From contig NZ_JADPJL010000060.1 of assembly GCF_023073415.1 (NCBI RefSeq), forward strand, positions 248,001 through 312,000: DNA of 64,000 nucleotides, written 5' to 3'. The translations under genes and the position numbers were made by a program. The notes beneath the pieces are model-generated. The model did not search any database. It saw only the letters and a list, made by a program, of their open reading frames with translations, and had not been told where the DNA came from. Source of the DNA: Bradyrhizobium sp. 190. GTDB lineage: Bacteria > Pseudomonadota > Alphaproteobacteria > Rhizobiales > Xanthobacteraceae. Below, piece by piece: positions 15,029 to 23,655 of this stretch. How positions within the stretch are numbered: the stretch's first letter is position 1; each line of letters opens with the position of its first letter.

Positions 15029-17926
15029 ATGTCGGGGACTCTGGTTGGCGAATTGATCCTCTGGCTGATCATAGCGATCGTCGTGATCGCCATCGTCGTC
15101 TACATCGTGAACTGGCTCTACCACCGCTCGTCGAAGGAAGTGTCCTTCGTCCGAACCGGTCTGCTCGGTGAACGCGTCGTGATCAACGGCGGCGCCTTCG
15201 TGCTGCCGTTCATCCACGACTACACGCCCGTCAACATGAACGTGCTGCCGATGGGGATCGTGCGGGCCAAACATGACGCCGTGATCACCCGCGACCGCAT
15301 GCGTATAGACATCGAGGCCGATTTTTACGTTCGCGTGCAGGCAACCCGCGAGGCGGTCGCGATTGCGGCAGCCACGCTCGGACGGCGCACGCTGGAGCCC
15401 GAGCAACTGCACGCCCTGCTCTCCGGCAAGTTCGTCTCCGCCATCCGATCGGTCGCTGCCGAAATGACCATGGAGCAGATGCACGAGCAGCGCGGCGAAT
15501 ACGTCACCCGGCTCAAGGCTGCCGCCGCCGAGGCGCTCGCCCAGAACGGACTCGAGCTCGAATCCGTCGCCATCACCGATCTCGACCAGACCGACCTCGA
15601 ATATTTCAATCCGTCGAACCGGTTCGATGCCGAAGGTCTCACCCGCCTGATGGAGGACATCGAGGCCAAGCGCAAGCTGCGCAACGACATCGAACAGGAT
15701 TCGATGATCAAGATCCGCACCCGCAACCTCGATGCCGAGCGCCAGGCGCTGGAGATCGAGCGCGAGAGCGAGACCGCCCGCCTTGAACAGGAACGCGACA
15801 TCGAGATGCGTCGCGCGCTGCAGCGCACCGAGGTGGCGCGCGAACGCGCGCTCCGCGAGACTGAAGCCGAACAGGCGCAGATTTCCGCCCGCGAAACAAT
15901 TGAGAAGGCGCGGATCGCCAACGAACAGTCGATCGCCGAAGCCCGCATCTCCTCCGAACGCGAGACCCGTCACCGCGAGATCGAGCGCACGCGCGCGGTA
16001 GAAGAAAAGGAACTGCTGGCGCGCGAGGATATCGAAAAGGCCAAGATCGCCAATCAGCGCGCGGTCGATACCGCGCGTATCGCCTCGGAGCGTGAAGTGC
16101 GGCAGCGCGACATCGAGCGCACGCGGTCGGTCGAGGAAGCCGAGATCACGGCACGCGAGGCGGTCGAGAAGGCGCGCATCCAGCAGGATCGCTCCATCAC
16201 GGATGCGCGGATCGCCAACGAGGAAGAAACCCGCCGGCGCGAGATCGAACGGACGCGTGCGGTCGAGGAAGCCGAAATCGCGGCGCGCGAGGCGACCGAG
16301 AAGGCCCGGATCGCCCAGACCACGATCGTCAACGTCGAACGTATCGCTTCCGACGAGCGTACCCGGTCGCTGGAAATTGCGCAGGTCCGCACCATTCAGG
16401 AAGCGGAGATCGAGGCACAGAAGGCGGTGGAAGCCGCGCGGATCGCACGCGAACGGACGCTGGCGGCCGAGCGGATCGGCGCCGAGCACTCTACGCGCAA
16501 ACTGGAAATCGAGCGCAACCAGGCGCTCGAAGTCGCCGGGATCACCGCCCGCGAGGCGACGGAAGCCTCACGTATTGCCCAGGAAGAGCGCGTTCGCTCG
16601 CTCGAAATCGCGCGCAACCGCACGATCGAGGAGGCCGACATCGCCTCGCGCGAAGCCATCGAGGCCGCGCGCATTGCCCAGGAGAAGGTGATCGCCGCCC
16701 AGCGTATCCGGGCCGAGAAGGAAACCAGGGGGCTCGAGATCGATCGCACCGAATCGATCGAGGCCGCCGAACTCAAGCGGCGCGATGCGATCGAACGGCG
16801 GCGCGTCGAGGTCGAACTGGCGCTGGAGGCCGAGCGTATCGCCTCTTCGAAGACCCGCGAAGTGCTCAATATCGACCAGAAGAGGGCGGTCGAGATCGCC
16901 GACGAGGAGCGCGTGATCGCGCTCGCCGCGAAGCGCTCCGAACGGATCGATGCCGACCGCCAGGTCAAGCAGGCCGAGATCATCGCGCGCAAGGAAGTCG
17001 AGACCACAGATGTCTCGCGCGAGCAGGCGCTCGAGGCTGCGCGGCTCGCCCGCCGTCGCGCGATCGAACAGCTCGAGGTCGGCCGCGTCCAGGCGCTGCA
17101 GGAAGCCGAGATCGCCTCCCGCGAGGAAGTCGAACGGGCCCGCATCGCCTCCGACCGCGGCCTCGACGAAGCGAGGGTCGGCCGCGAGCGCGATCTGCGC
17201 AAGCTGGAGGTCAATCGCGAGAAGGAGGTCGAAACGGCGCTGATGGAAAAGGCCATCGCTCTCTATCAGAAGTCTCTCGAGGAATCGGCCGCCAAGGTGG
17301 CAGCCGAGGATGCGCGCGCAGGGGCGACCGAGGCGGCCGAACGCGTCGTCACCGCCCGCGACAGCGAGATCGCCAAGCGCCAGAAGACCATCGAGGTGCT
17401 GCTGGCGGAGAAGCGAGCCGAGGAGACGAAGATCGCGGCCGACGCCGAGCGCGTGCGTGCCGCCGTCGAAGCCGAGGCGCAGCGCCTCCTCAACGAAGCC
17501 GAGAACGTGCTCACCGACCAGGCGCGCTACTCGCTGTTCCGCCGCAAGCTGCTCGACCGTATCGAGGGTATCGTGCGAGAGAGCGTCAAGCCGATGGAGA
17601 AGATAGAGGGCATCCGGATTCTCAGTGTGGACGGCCTCAACGGCGGCGGCGGTGGCGGCAATGGCGGCCGCAGCGCCACCGACGAGGTGATCGACTCGGC
17701 GCTGCGCTACCGGGTGCAGGCGCCGCTGATCGACTCGATCCTCGCCGATATCGGCGTCGAGGGCGGGAGCCTTGCCAAGATGCCCGGCCTCATTCGCGAG
17801 GCGCGCGACATGCAGGGCATCAAGGAATCCACGCGCAAGGGCGGTCCGAGCAGGCCCGACGCGCCGCCTGCCCCCGACGCCTCGGGCGCGCCCGCCGCCG
17901 AACGCGGACCGCGCAAGAAAGGTTAA
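15029..17926 (+). CDS. Flotillin/band-7 family protein with very long coiled coil
   Basis: 965 residues. A single transmembrane helix (about 9-31) is followed by a band-7/SPFH domain (about 35-200, ending DLDQTDLEYFNPSNRFDAEG). A huge charged helical region runs from about 205 to 860. From residue 318 this region shows a 44-residue period, equal to four 11-residue hendecads: units start at 318, 362, 406, 450 and 494, and a shortened 33-residue unit precedes the one at 527. The C-terminus has a Gly-rich linker (GGGGGNGG), a conserved flotillin-like helix (RYRVQAPLIDSILADIG) and a Pro/Ala tail. Typical bacterial flotillins are about 500-700 aa. It likely builds a membrane scaffold for the operon's importer or enzymes; that is inference. 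Confidence 0.87.
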   Translation: MSGTLVGELILWLIIAIVVIAIVVYIVNWLYHRSSKEVSFVRTGLLGERVVINGGAFVLPFIHDYTPVNMNVLPMGIVRAKHDAVITRDRMRIDIEADFYVRVQATREAVAIAAATLGRRTLEPEQLHALLSGKFVSAIRSVAAEMTMEQMHEQRGEYVTRLKAAAAEALAQNGLELESVAITDLDQTDLEYFNPSNRFDAEGLTRLMEDIEAKRKLRNDIEQDSMIKIRTRNLDAERQALEIERESETARLEQERDIEMRRALQRTEVARERALRETEAEQAQISARETIEKARIANEQSIAEARISSERETRHREIERTRAVEEKELLAREDIEKAKIANQRAVDTARIASEREVRQRDIERTRSVEEAEITAREAVEKARIQQDRSITDARIANEEETRRREIERTRAVEEAEIAAREATEKARIAQTTIVNVERIASDERTRSLEIAQVRTIQEAEIEAQKAVEAARIARERTLAAERIGAEHSTRKLEIERNQALEVAGITAREATEASRIAQEERVRSLEIARNRTIEEADIASREAIEAARIAQEKVIAAQRIRAEKETRGLEIDRTESIEAAELKRRDAIERRRVEVELALEAERIASSKTREVLNIDQKRAVEIADEERVIALAAKRSERIDADRQVKQAEIIARKEVETTDVSREQALEAARLARRRAIEQLEVGRVQALQEAEIASREEVERARIASDRGLDEARVGRERDLRKLEVNREKEVETALMEKAIALYQKSLEESAAKVAAEDARAGATEAAERVVTARDSEIAKRQKTIEVLLAEKRAEETKIAADAERVRAAVEAEAQRLLNEAENVLTDQARYSLFRRKLLDRIEGIVRESVKPMEKIEGIRILSVDGLNGGGGGGNGGRSATDEVIDSALRYRVQAPLIDSILADIGVEGGSLAKMPGLIREARDMQGIKESTRKGGPSRPDAPPAPDASGAPAAERGPRKKG
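15980..16738 (+). repeat. 132-bp-period coding repeat (44-residue hendecad units) in the flotillin gene
   Basis: Six diverged units share the pattern I-E-R-x-R-x-(V/I)-x-E-A-E-I-x-A-(R/Q)-E-A-x-E-x-A-R-I. Five units are 44 residues and one is 33, meaning exactly one hendecad was lost or gained. Similarity continues more weakly to about residue 755. The repetition is protein-level and diverged at the DNA level, so recent slippage is unlikely. Confidence 0.75.
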
Positions 17927-17935
17927 GAGCACGCC

Positions 17936-18373
17936 ATGGCCCGCGTCTACGTCTCCACCGTCGTCAATGCCCGCAACGACCGCGTCTGGGCACGCGTGCG
18001 CGACTTCAACGGCCTGCCCAACTGGCATCCGGCGATTGCGGAGAGCCGCATCGAGGGCGGCGAGCCCGCCGACAAGATCGGATGCGTGCGCGACTTTCGC
18101 CTGCGCAACGGCGACCGCATCCGCGAAAAGCTGCTCGGGCTCTCCGACTACGACATGTTCTGCACCTACTCCATCCTGGAGTCGCCCATGGGGGTGGAGA
18201 ACTACGTGGCGACGCTCCGGCTGACGCCGGTGACCGACGGCGACCAGACCTTTCTCGAATGGACCGCCGAGTTCGACTGTGCACCCGAGCGCGAGAACGA
18301 ACTCGTCAACAATATCGGAACTGGCGTGTTTCAGGGCGGCTTTGATGCGCTCAAGCGCGCCTTCGGAGGCTAG
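17936..18373 (+). CDS. SRPBCC-family protein (START/Bet v 1-like), copy 1
   Basis: 145 residues with the polyketide-cyclase/START-like pattern: an N-terminal strand, then NDRVWARVRDFNGLPNWHPAI, and a C-terminal amphipathic helix. Such proteins bind hydrophobic ligands in a deep pocket. In CO-dehydrogenase clusters, CoxG is an SRPBCC protein that tethers the molybdenum enzyme to the membrane, but this one lacks CoxG's C-terminal membrane anchor. It is followed immediately by a sister copy, giving a tandem duplication. Ligand unknown. Confidence 0.85.
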   Translation: MARVYVSTVVNARNDRVWARVRDFNGLPNWHPAIAESRIEGGEPADKIGCVRDFRLRNGDRIREKLLGLSDYDMFCTYSILESPMGVENYVATLRLTPVTDGDQTFLEWTAEFDCAPERENELVNNIGTGVFQGGFDALKRAFGG

Positions 18374-18374
18374 C

Positions 18375-18818
18375 GTGCCGCATATTGTCAAAAGCACGAT
18401 CCTCGACGCGCCGACCGGCGCGGTCTGGAATGTGCTGCGCGATTTCAACGGCCACGACCGCTGGCATCCCGCGGTGGCGATCAGCACGATCGAGCGCGCG
18501 CAGGCGTCGGACAAGATCGGCTGTATCAGACGCTTCAAGCTGCAGGATGGCTCGGAGTTGCGCGAACAATTGCTGGCGCTGTCCGACCTCGAACAGACCT
18601 TCAGCTATTGCCTGCTCGATACGCCGATCCCGATGTTCAACTATGTCGCCCATGTCCGCCTGCTGCCGGTCACCGACGGCGACCGCACCTTCTGGCACTG
18701 GGAATCCAGGTTCACCACGCGGCCCGAGGATGCCGCGGGTCTTACGCAAATGGTCGGGGAACAAATCTATCAAGCCGGCTTCGAGGCCATTCGCCGGCAC
18801 CTGAAGGGGGCCGCATGA
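18375..18818 (+). CDS. SRPBCC-family protein (START/Bet v 1-like), copy 2
   Basis: 147 residues from GTG 18375, one base past the stop of copy 1 and preceded by GGAGG. The longer in-frame start at 18279 lies inside copy 1 and adds a sequence with no family similarity, so I reject it. The protein parallels copy 1 closely: VWNVLRDFNGHDRWHPAV, SDKIGCIRRFKL, LLPVTDGDRTFWHWES. The two are clearly paralogues and may form a heterodimer or serve two ligands. The neighbours downstream are the molybdenum-hydroxylase subunits. Confidence 0.85.
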   Translation: MPHIVKSTILDAPTGAVWNVLRDFNGHDRWHPAVAISTIERAQASDKIGCIRRFKLQDGSELREQLLALSDLEQTFSYCLLDTPIPMFNYVAHVRLLPVTDGDRTFWHWESRFTTRPEDAAGLTQMVGEQIYQAGFEAIRRHLKGAA

Positions 18819-18834
18819 ACGCGGAGACGAAACC

Positions 18835-19653
18835 ATGCCCGTCACGGTGAAGACATTCGCAAGTTTTGGCGAGGCGGCGTCGGCATTGTCGTCCGACCGC
18901 AGCGCGCGCTATCTCGGCGGCGGCACGCTTGTCATGCGCGCCCTCAACGAGGGCGATATCTCGATTTCGACCGTCGTGCGCGCGACCGATCAGGCGCTGA
19001 CGCGCGTCGATGTCGCGAGTTCGCGTATCACACTCGGCGCCGGCGTCACCTTCGCAAGAATTCTGGCCGAACGCGATCTGGCATTTCTGCACGCACCTGC
19101 GCGCTCGATCGGCGGGCCGGCGGTGCGCAACATGGGCACGGTGGGAGGCAATTTGTTTGCGCCCACGCCCTATGGCGACTTTACCGTTGCGCTGCTGGCC
19201 CTCGACGCGACCGTCTCCGTCCAGGGCGGACTGGGCGCCCGCGACATGGCAATCGAGGAATTTTTGCAATCCCGCGAACGCCAGAGCGGCGCGCTGGTGC
19301 TGGCCGTCTCCTGCCAGCGGCCCGCAAGCGCCGACGCCTTCCGCTATCGCAAGATCGCCCGGATCAAGCCGAAAGGCGGCTCGGTGATTACGCTGGCCGC
19401 GCATCTGCCTTCGAGCGGCGGCCGCATAGCGGGAGCGCGCATCGCGCTCGGCTCGATGGCCGCGACGCAAATTCGCGCAAGGGCCGCCGAACGCGCGCTG
19501 GAGGGCCGCCCGCTCGACGACGCCGCAATCAGCGCCGCTGCCGCGGCTGCAACGGAAGGCGTATCGCCTGCCGACAACGCCCTTGGCAGCGCCTGGTATC
19601 GCCGCGAGATCGTCGGCGTCCATCTTCGTCGCCTGCTTTCCGGCCTGGAGTAA
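18835..19653 (+). CDS. FAD-binding medium subunit of molybdenum hydroxylase (CoxM type)
   Basis: 272 residues of the FAD_binding_5/CO-dehydrogenase flavoprotein type. The first FAD motif is YLGGGTLV (position about 23-30). The second is the loop IGGPAVRNMGTVGGNLFAPTPYGD, matching the RNxGTxGGN flavin loop of xanthine and CO dehydrogenases. It carries electrons from the 2Fe-2S subunit to an external acceptor. The order medium, small, large subunit genes followed by MoxR and VWA is that of Cox-type clusters. Substrate unknown. Confidence 0.92.
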   Translation: MPVTVKTFASFGEAASALSSDRSARYLGGGTLVMRALNEGDISISTVVRATDQALTRVDVASSRITLGAGVTFARILAERDLAFLHAPARSIGGPAVRNMGTVGGNLFAPTPYGDFTVALLALDATVSVQGGLGARDMAIEEFLQSRERQSGALVLAVSCQRPASADAFRYRKIARIKPKGGSVITLAAHLPSSGGRIAGARIALGSMAATQIRARAAERALEGRPLDDAAISAAAAAATEGVSPADNALGSAWYRREIVGVHLRRLLSGLE

Positions 19654-19659
19654 GCATTC

Positions 19660-20139
19660 ATGACCAAGACCCCGCTCCAGTTTCGTCACAACGGTCGGGA
19701 CGTCGCCCTGTTCGTGGAGGGCGGCGTCAATCTGCTGGTCGCGCTCCGCGAATCGATCGGCGACATGACGCCGAAATTCGGCTGCGGCCAGGGTGGTTGC
19801 GGCGCCTGCAGCGTGTTGATCGACGGCGAACTCCATCTCTCCTGCCTGACGCTGGCGGAAGCCGTGAACGGCCGCTCGATCCAAACGCTCGACGGAGTGA
19901 AGGACGGGCCCAATCTGCATCCGCTGCAGCGTGCCTTCATGGAGCAATTCGCGGCCCAGTGCGGCTACTGCACGCCGGGCATGCTGATGGCGGCCAAAGC
20001 ACTGCTCGATCGCAATCCTTCGCCGACCCGTGCCGAGGTCATTGAGGCAATCTCGGGCAACATCTGCCGCTGCACCGGCTACGAGCCGATCATCAACGCC
20101 GTCCTCGCCGCCGCCACGAGCGGACGCGCCCGCGCCTGA
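19660..20139 (+). CDS. (2Fe-2S)-binding small subunit of molybdenum hydroxylase (CoxS type)
   Basis: 159 residues holding two [2Fe-2S] clusters. The N-terminal plant-ferredoxin-type cluster uses Cys42, 47, 50 and 62 (CGQGGCGAC and a later C). The C-terminal four-helix cluster uses Cys101, 104, 136 and 138 (CGYCTPG and ICRCTGY). All eight ligands are intact. Only 6 bp separate it from the medium-subunit stop. It relays electrons from the molybdenum centre to FAD. Confidence 0.95.
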   Translation: MTKTPLQFRHNGRDVALFVEGGVNLLVALRESIGDMTPKFGCGQGGCGACSVLIDGELHLSCLTLAEAVNGRSIQTLDGVKDGPNLHPLQRAFMEQFAAQCGYCTPGMLMAAKALLDRNPSPTRAEVIEAISGNICRCTGYEPIINAVLAAATSGRARA

Positions 20140-20150
20140 AGGAAACGACC

Positions 20151-21740
20151 ATGCTGGAACTGCGCAAGGACATCTTCGCCGACGAGCGCGACGATAATCT
20201 GAAGGAAATCGGAAAGGGCACGCAGCGCCAGGACATGCTCGGCCATGTCACCGGCACCTCGACCTATTTCGACGACCACAAGCTGCAGGGCATGCTGCAT
20301 CTCAAGGTGCTGCGCAGCCCGCACGCCCACGCCCGCCTGCGCCGCATCGACACGACGGAAGCGGAACGCGCGCCCGGCGTTCGGCGCATCATTCGCGGCG
20401 TCGACGTGCCGATCAATCTCAACACGCTCCTCAGCCTTATCAACTTCGGCAAGGACGACGAGCCGTCGCTGGCAGTCGACAAGGTCCGCTACAAGGGCGA
20501 GCCGATCGTCGCTGTTGTCGCCGACAGTCCGCGGGAAGCCTTTGAGGCGATAGCGAAAGTGCGGATCGATTACGAACCGCTGCCCGCGGTGTTCGACGTC
20601 GAGGAGGCACTTAAGCCGGGCGCGCCCGTCGTCAACGACGTCTATCCCAAGAACACGTTTGTCTATCACGACGTCTACGATCATCAGAAGCTACGCTTCG
20701 GCGACGTCGAACGCGGTTTCGCCGAGGCCGATCACGTCCTCGAACAGCGCTACCAGATGTCGCCGATCGAGCACGCGCCGACCGAAACCAACGGCTCGAT
20801 CGCAGCCCCCGACACCAACGGCCGCTATGTCGTCTACACCTCGACGCAGGCGCTGTTCTTCTCGCTCGATACCTGCGCCAAGATTCTCGACGTGCCCTCG
20901 AACACCTTCCACTTCATCGGCGGGACTGTCGGCGGCGGTTTCGGCGGCAAGGTGGACACGCTCACCGAGCCGCTCGCCGTTCTCGGCGCGATGCTGACCG
21001 GGCGCCCGGTGCGCTATCAGCTCGGCCGCGAAGAGGAGATGCAGTTCGGCTCTCCGCGCGGCGCCGAGCGCATCTACATCAAGGACGGCGTGATGCGCGA
21101 CGGCCGCATCGTCGCGCGCAAGATCCGCGCCTATTTCGACAGCGGCGCCTATACCCGGCTTTCAAGTTACGCCGTGGTCAAATGCGTCGCCCACCTGCCC
21201 GGCCCCTACACGATCCCGAACGTCCATGGCGACGTCTACTGCGTGTTCACCAACCGCACGCCGGCGACCGCCATGCGCGGCTTCGGCGTCACCGCGATGG
21301 ACTTTGCGCTCGAATGCCAGATGGACAAGCTGGCGCATCTCGTCGGCATTGATCCCCTGGAGTTCCGCATCCTCAACGCCTATCGCGACGGCGACATGAA
21401 GGCGCACCGGCGCGAGGCAAAAAACACCGCGCTGATCGAGTGCGTCCAGGTCGCCGCCGAAAAGGCCAAGTGGCCGCTTCGCGAAGAGGTGAAGCGGATG
21501 TCGTCGCGCACGGACGGCGGCGGCAGCCGCGCCGCCATCTCGCCGACGCCGCGCGAGCAGGTCCCGCAACGCGCAGCAGCTTCGCAGCAGCGGACCACCT
21601 ACGATCGCGCGCCCGCTGCAACCATCCAGCCACCGCCTCCCGCGCCGACACCGCCCGCCCCTCCCCCGAGGCCGCAGGCTCCGTCGCCGTCGCACGGCGC
21701 CACCCGCTTTTCTTCCGTCTTCGGCACCAGGAGGCGCTGA
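20151..21740 (+). CDS. Molybdenum hydroxylase large subunit, N-terminal half (split CoxL/XdhB-like)
   Basis: 529 residues. Residues 1-150 are the aldehyde-oxidase a/b hammerhead domain, followed by the first molybdopterin-binding domain with GGGFGGK (261-267) and the PATAMRGFG loop (371-379). The conserved part ends near residue 445. It is followed by about 80 residues of low-complexity Ser/Arg then Pro/Ala sequence. The missing second half is encoded by the next gene, which starts 2 bp later. One-piece family members are about 750-800 aa. The CO-dehydrogenase VAYRCSFR loop is absent, so this is not a CO dehydrogenase of the classic type. Confidence 0.9.
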   Translation: MLELRKDIFADERDDNLKEIGKGTQRQDMLGHVTGTSTYFDDHKLQGMLHLKVLRSPHAHARLRRIDTTEAERAPGVRRIIRGVDVPINLNTLLSLINFGKDDEPSLAVDKVRYKGEPIVAVVADSPREAFEAIAKVRIDYEPLPAVFDVEEALKPGAPVVNDVYPKNTFVYHDVYDHQKLRFGDVERGFAEADHVLEQRYQMSPIEHAPTETNGSIAAPDTNGRYVVYTSTQALFFSLDTCAKILDVPSNTFHFIGGTVGGGFGGKVDTLTEPLAVLGAMLTGRPVRYQLGREEEMQFGSPRGAERIYIKDGVMRDGRIVARKIRAYFDSGAYTRLSSYAVVKCVAHLPGPYTIPNVHGDVYCVFTNRTPATAMRGFGVTAMDFALECQMDKLAHLVGIDPLEFRILNAYRDGDMKAHRREAKNTALIECVQVAAEKAKWPLREEVKRMSSRTDGGGSRAAISPTPREQVPQRAAASQQRTTYDRAPAATIQPPPPAPTPPAPPPRPQAPSPSHGATRFSSVFGTRRR

Positions 21741-21742
21741 CC

Positions 21743-22765
21743 ATGGCAAAGCATCGCGGACGCGGCATCGCCTCGATCAACTATCCTATCGGCATGAACC
21801 TCGGCGGCGACCCCAGCCAGGCGCTGGTTCATTCCAACCCCAGCGGAAAATTCACGGTGTCGCTGTCGTCAATCGATCTCGGCCAGGGCATGAAATCGGT
21901 GACGCGGCAGATCTGCGCAGAGACGCTCGGCGTTCCCGTCGAAGACGTCTATGTCGATACCGCGGATTCCGATACAGGGCCGCATTGCATGGGCTCGTTC
22001 GCCTCACGCGGCACGCACCGCGTCGGCAACGCCGTCATGGCGGCCGCCAAGGAAGCGCGCGGCGTCATGATGGAGGCCGCCGCCGAGGAACTGGAGGTCA
22101 ACGCCGCCGACCTTGATACCGACGGACGCGGCAATATCCACGTCAAGGGCGCGCCGCATCGCTCGATCTCCACCAAGGACGTCGCCATCGCCGCGCAGTT
22201 CAAGCAAGGCAAGACGATATCGGGGCGCGGCATCTTTCTGGTGCCGTTGTCCGAAGTAAATCCCGAGACCGGCGAGATGTCGCCCGCCACCTGCTATGCG
22301 CACGCCTGCCTGGTCGCCGAGGTCGAGGTCGACGACGAGACCGGCGAGGTCGCGATGGTGCGCATGGACAGTGCGTACGAACTCGGCCGCGCGCTCAATC
22401 CGCGGCTCGTAGAGCAACAACTCGTCGGCGGCGCGTGGATGGGAATCAGCCACACGCTGTTTGAAACACCCGAGCCCTATTATCCCGATCCGGTGCACGG
22501 CCCGCGCGACTTCGTCGAATATCTGATGCCCGGTCCCGGAGACATCTGCCCGCATGATATCGCGGTGCTCGAACGCCCAGCGGCCGATGGACCGTTCGGC
22601 GCCAAGGGCCCCGGCGAGATGTGCGCCAATCCCGTGCTGCCCGCGGTGGCCAACGCCATCTTCAATGCGGTCGGTGTGCGGATGGATGAACTGCCGATCA
22701 CGCCGGAAAAAGTCTTGCGGGCAATCAAGGCCCAGGGCGGCGCGCGGCCGCAGGCGCGGCGCTGA
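21743..22765 (+). CDS. Molybdenum hydroxylase large subunit, C-terminal half (split CoxL/XdhB-like)
   Basis: 340 residues from ATG 21743, two bases after the stop of the N-terminal half. Longer in-frame extensions overlap that gene and carry no family similarity. The protein starts at the second molybdopterin-binding domain (GRGIASINYPIGMN), has the DLGQGM cofactor loop (45-50), and keeps the catalytic-glutamate motif GAKGPGE (Glu292). Together with the previous protein it rebuilds a full large subunit. Both halves retain active-site motifs, so this looks like a functional split rather than a broken gene. Confidence 0.9.
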   Translation: MAKHRGRGIASINYPIGMNLGGDPSQALVHSNPSGKFTVSLSSIDLGQGMKSVTRQICAETLGVPVEDVYVDTADSDTGPHCMGSFASRGTHRVGNAVMAAAKEARGVMMEAAAEELEVNAADLDTDGRGNIHVKGAPHRSISTKDVAIAAQFKQGKTISGRGIFLVPLSEVNPETGEMSPATCYAHACLVAEVEVDDETGEVAMVRMDSAYELGRALNPRLVEQQLVGGAWMGISHTLFETPEPYYPDPVHGPRDFVEYLMPGPGDICPHDIAVLERPAADGPFGAKGPGEMCANPVLPAVANAIFNAVGVRMDELPITPEKVLRAIKAQGGARPQARR

Positions 22766-22773
22766 GGCAGAAC

Positions 22774-23655
22774 ATGACGGTCCGTGGCAACATCGTCGGC
22801 ATCGACAGCCCGGAGGCACTCGAGCGGGCGTTGCGGACGGCCTATTACCTTGCCGACGACGGCCTCGCGACGGCCGCCTATCTTGGACTTGCGCTCGGCA
22901 AGCCCCTGCTGTTGGAAGGCGCGCCGGGTGTCGGCAAGACCGAGGCTGCAAAAGCCATCGCCGCGGTGCTCGGCCGCCGCCTGATCCGCCTGCAATGCTA
23001 CGAGGGCATCGACGCATCAGCCGCGCTCTATGAGTGGAACTATCCGCGCCAGATGCTCGCCATCCGCCAGGCCGGCGAAGAAAGCATCGACATCTATGGC
23101 GAGACTTTTCTGATCGAGCGGCCAATGCTCGCGTCCTTGCGAGCGCCCGACTCCACCGTCCTGCTGATCGACGAAATCGACCGCGCCGACCAGGAGTTCG
23201 AGGCGTTCCTGCTCGAATTCCTTTCTGATTTCCAGATTTCGATTCCCGAGCGCGGCACGGTGCGCGCGGCAGAGCGCCCCGTCGTCGTGCTGACCTCGAA
23301 CCGTACCCGCGACCTGCACGAGGCGTTGCGCCGCCGCTGCGTCTACCACTGGATCGATTATCCCACTGCCGAGCGCGAGGCGCGCATCGTGATGATGCGG
23401 GCGTCGAGCGTCGCCGAAGCAACCGCGCGCGCCGTCGTCGCCGCCGTCGGGAAGTTGCGGCGCGAGCCGCTGAGCAAGGCGCCGGGAATTGCCGAAGCCG
23501 TGGACTGGGCCGAAGCGGCCACGCTGCTGCACGAGCGCGGCGCCCGCTGGCCGGATGCCTTCAAGCGCTCGATCGGCGTTGCGCTGAAGGACGAGGAAGA
23601 TCTCACCTTTATCTCCGGCCGGCTCGACGCCCTGCTCGCGGAGGCCGCAGCGTGA
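22774..23655 (+). CDS. MoxR-family AAA+ ATPase (CoxD-like)
   Basis: 293 residues with Walker A GAPGVGKT (49-56) and Walker B LLIDEID (130-136), followed by a sensor-1 VLTSNRTRDLHEALRRRC segment. CoxD of carboxidotrophs is a MoxR ATPase needed to finish the sulfurated metal site of the molybdenum enzyme. This gene, placed between the large subunit and the VWA gene, most likely does the same. It overlaps the VWA gene by 4 bp (GTGA). Confidence 0.93.
   Translation: MTVRGNIVGIDSPEALERALRTAYYLADDGLATAAYLGLALGKPLLLEGAPGVGKTEAAKAIAAVLGRRLIRLQCYEGIDASAALYEWNYPRQMLAIRQAGEESIDIYGETFLIERPMLASLRAPDSTVLLIDEIDRADQEFEAFLLEFLSDFQISIPERGTVRAAERPVVVLTSNRTRDLHEALRRRCVYHWIDYPTAEREARIVMMRASSVAEATARAVVAAVGKLRREPLSKAPGIAEAVDWAEAATLLHERGARWPDAFKRSIGVALKDEEDLTFISGRLDALLAEAAA

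Noticed and set aside
15980..16738. Regular 132-bp repeat considered as a CRISPR array or tandem DNA repeat
   Set aside because: Units are diverged at the DNA level, lie in an open frame, and encode a coiled coil; there are no identical repeats with unique spacers.
14762..18538. Two very long minus-strand open frames opposite the flotillin gene
   Set aside because: They mirror the repetitive GC-rich flotillin code, translate to repetitive Leu/Gly/Arg-rich sequence with no recognisable domain, and overlap a gene with clear band-7 similarity.
20151..22765. Large-subunit split considered as a pseudogene or frameshift
   Set aside because: Each half ends or starts at a domain border, has its own start codon and intact active-site motifs, and the first half has a long extra tail that a simple frameshift would not explain.
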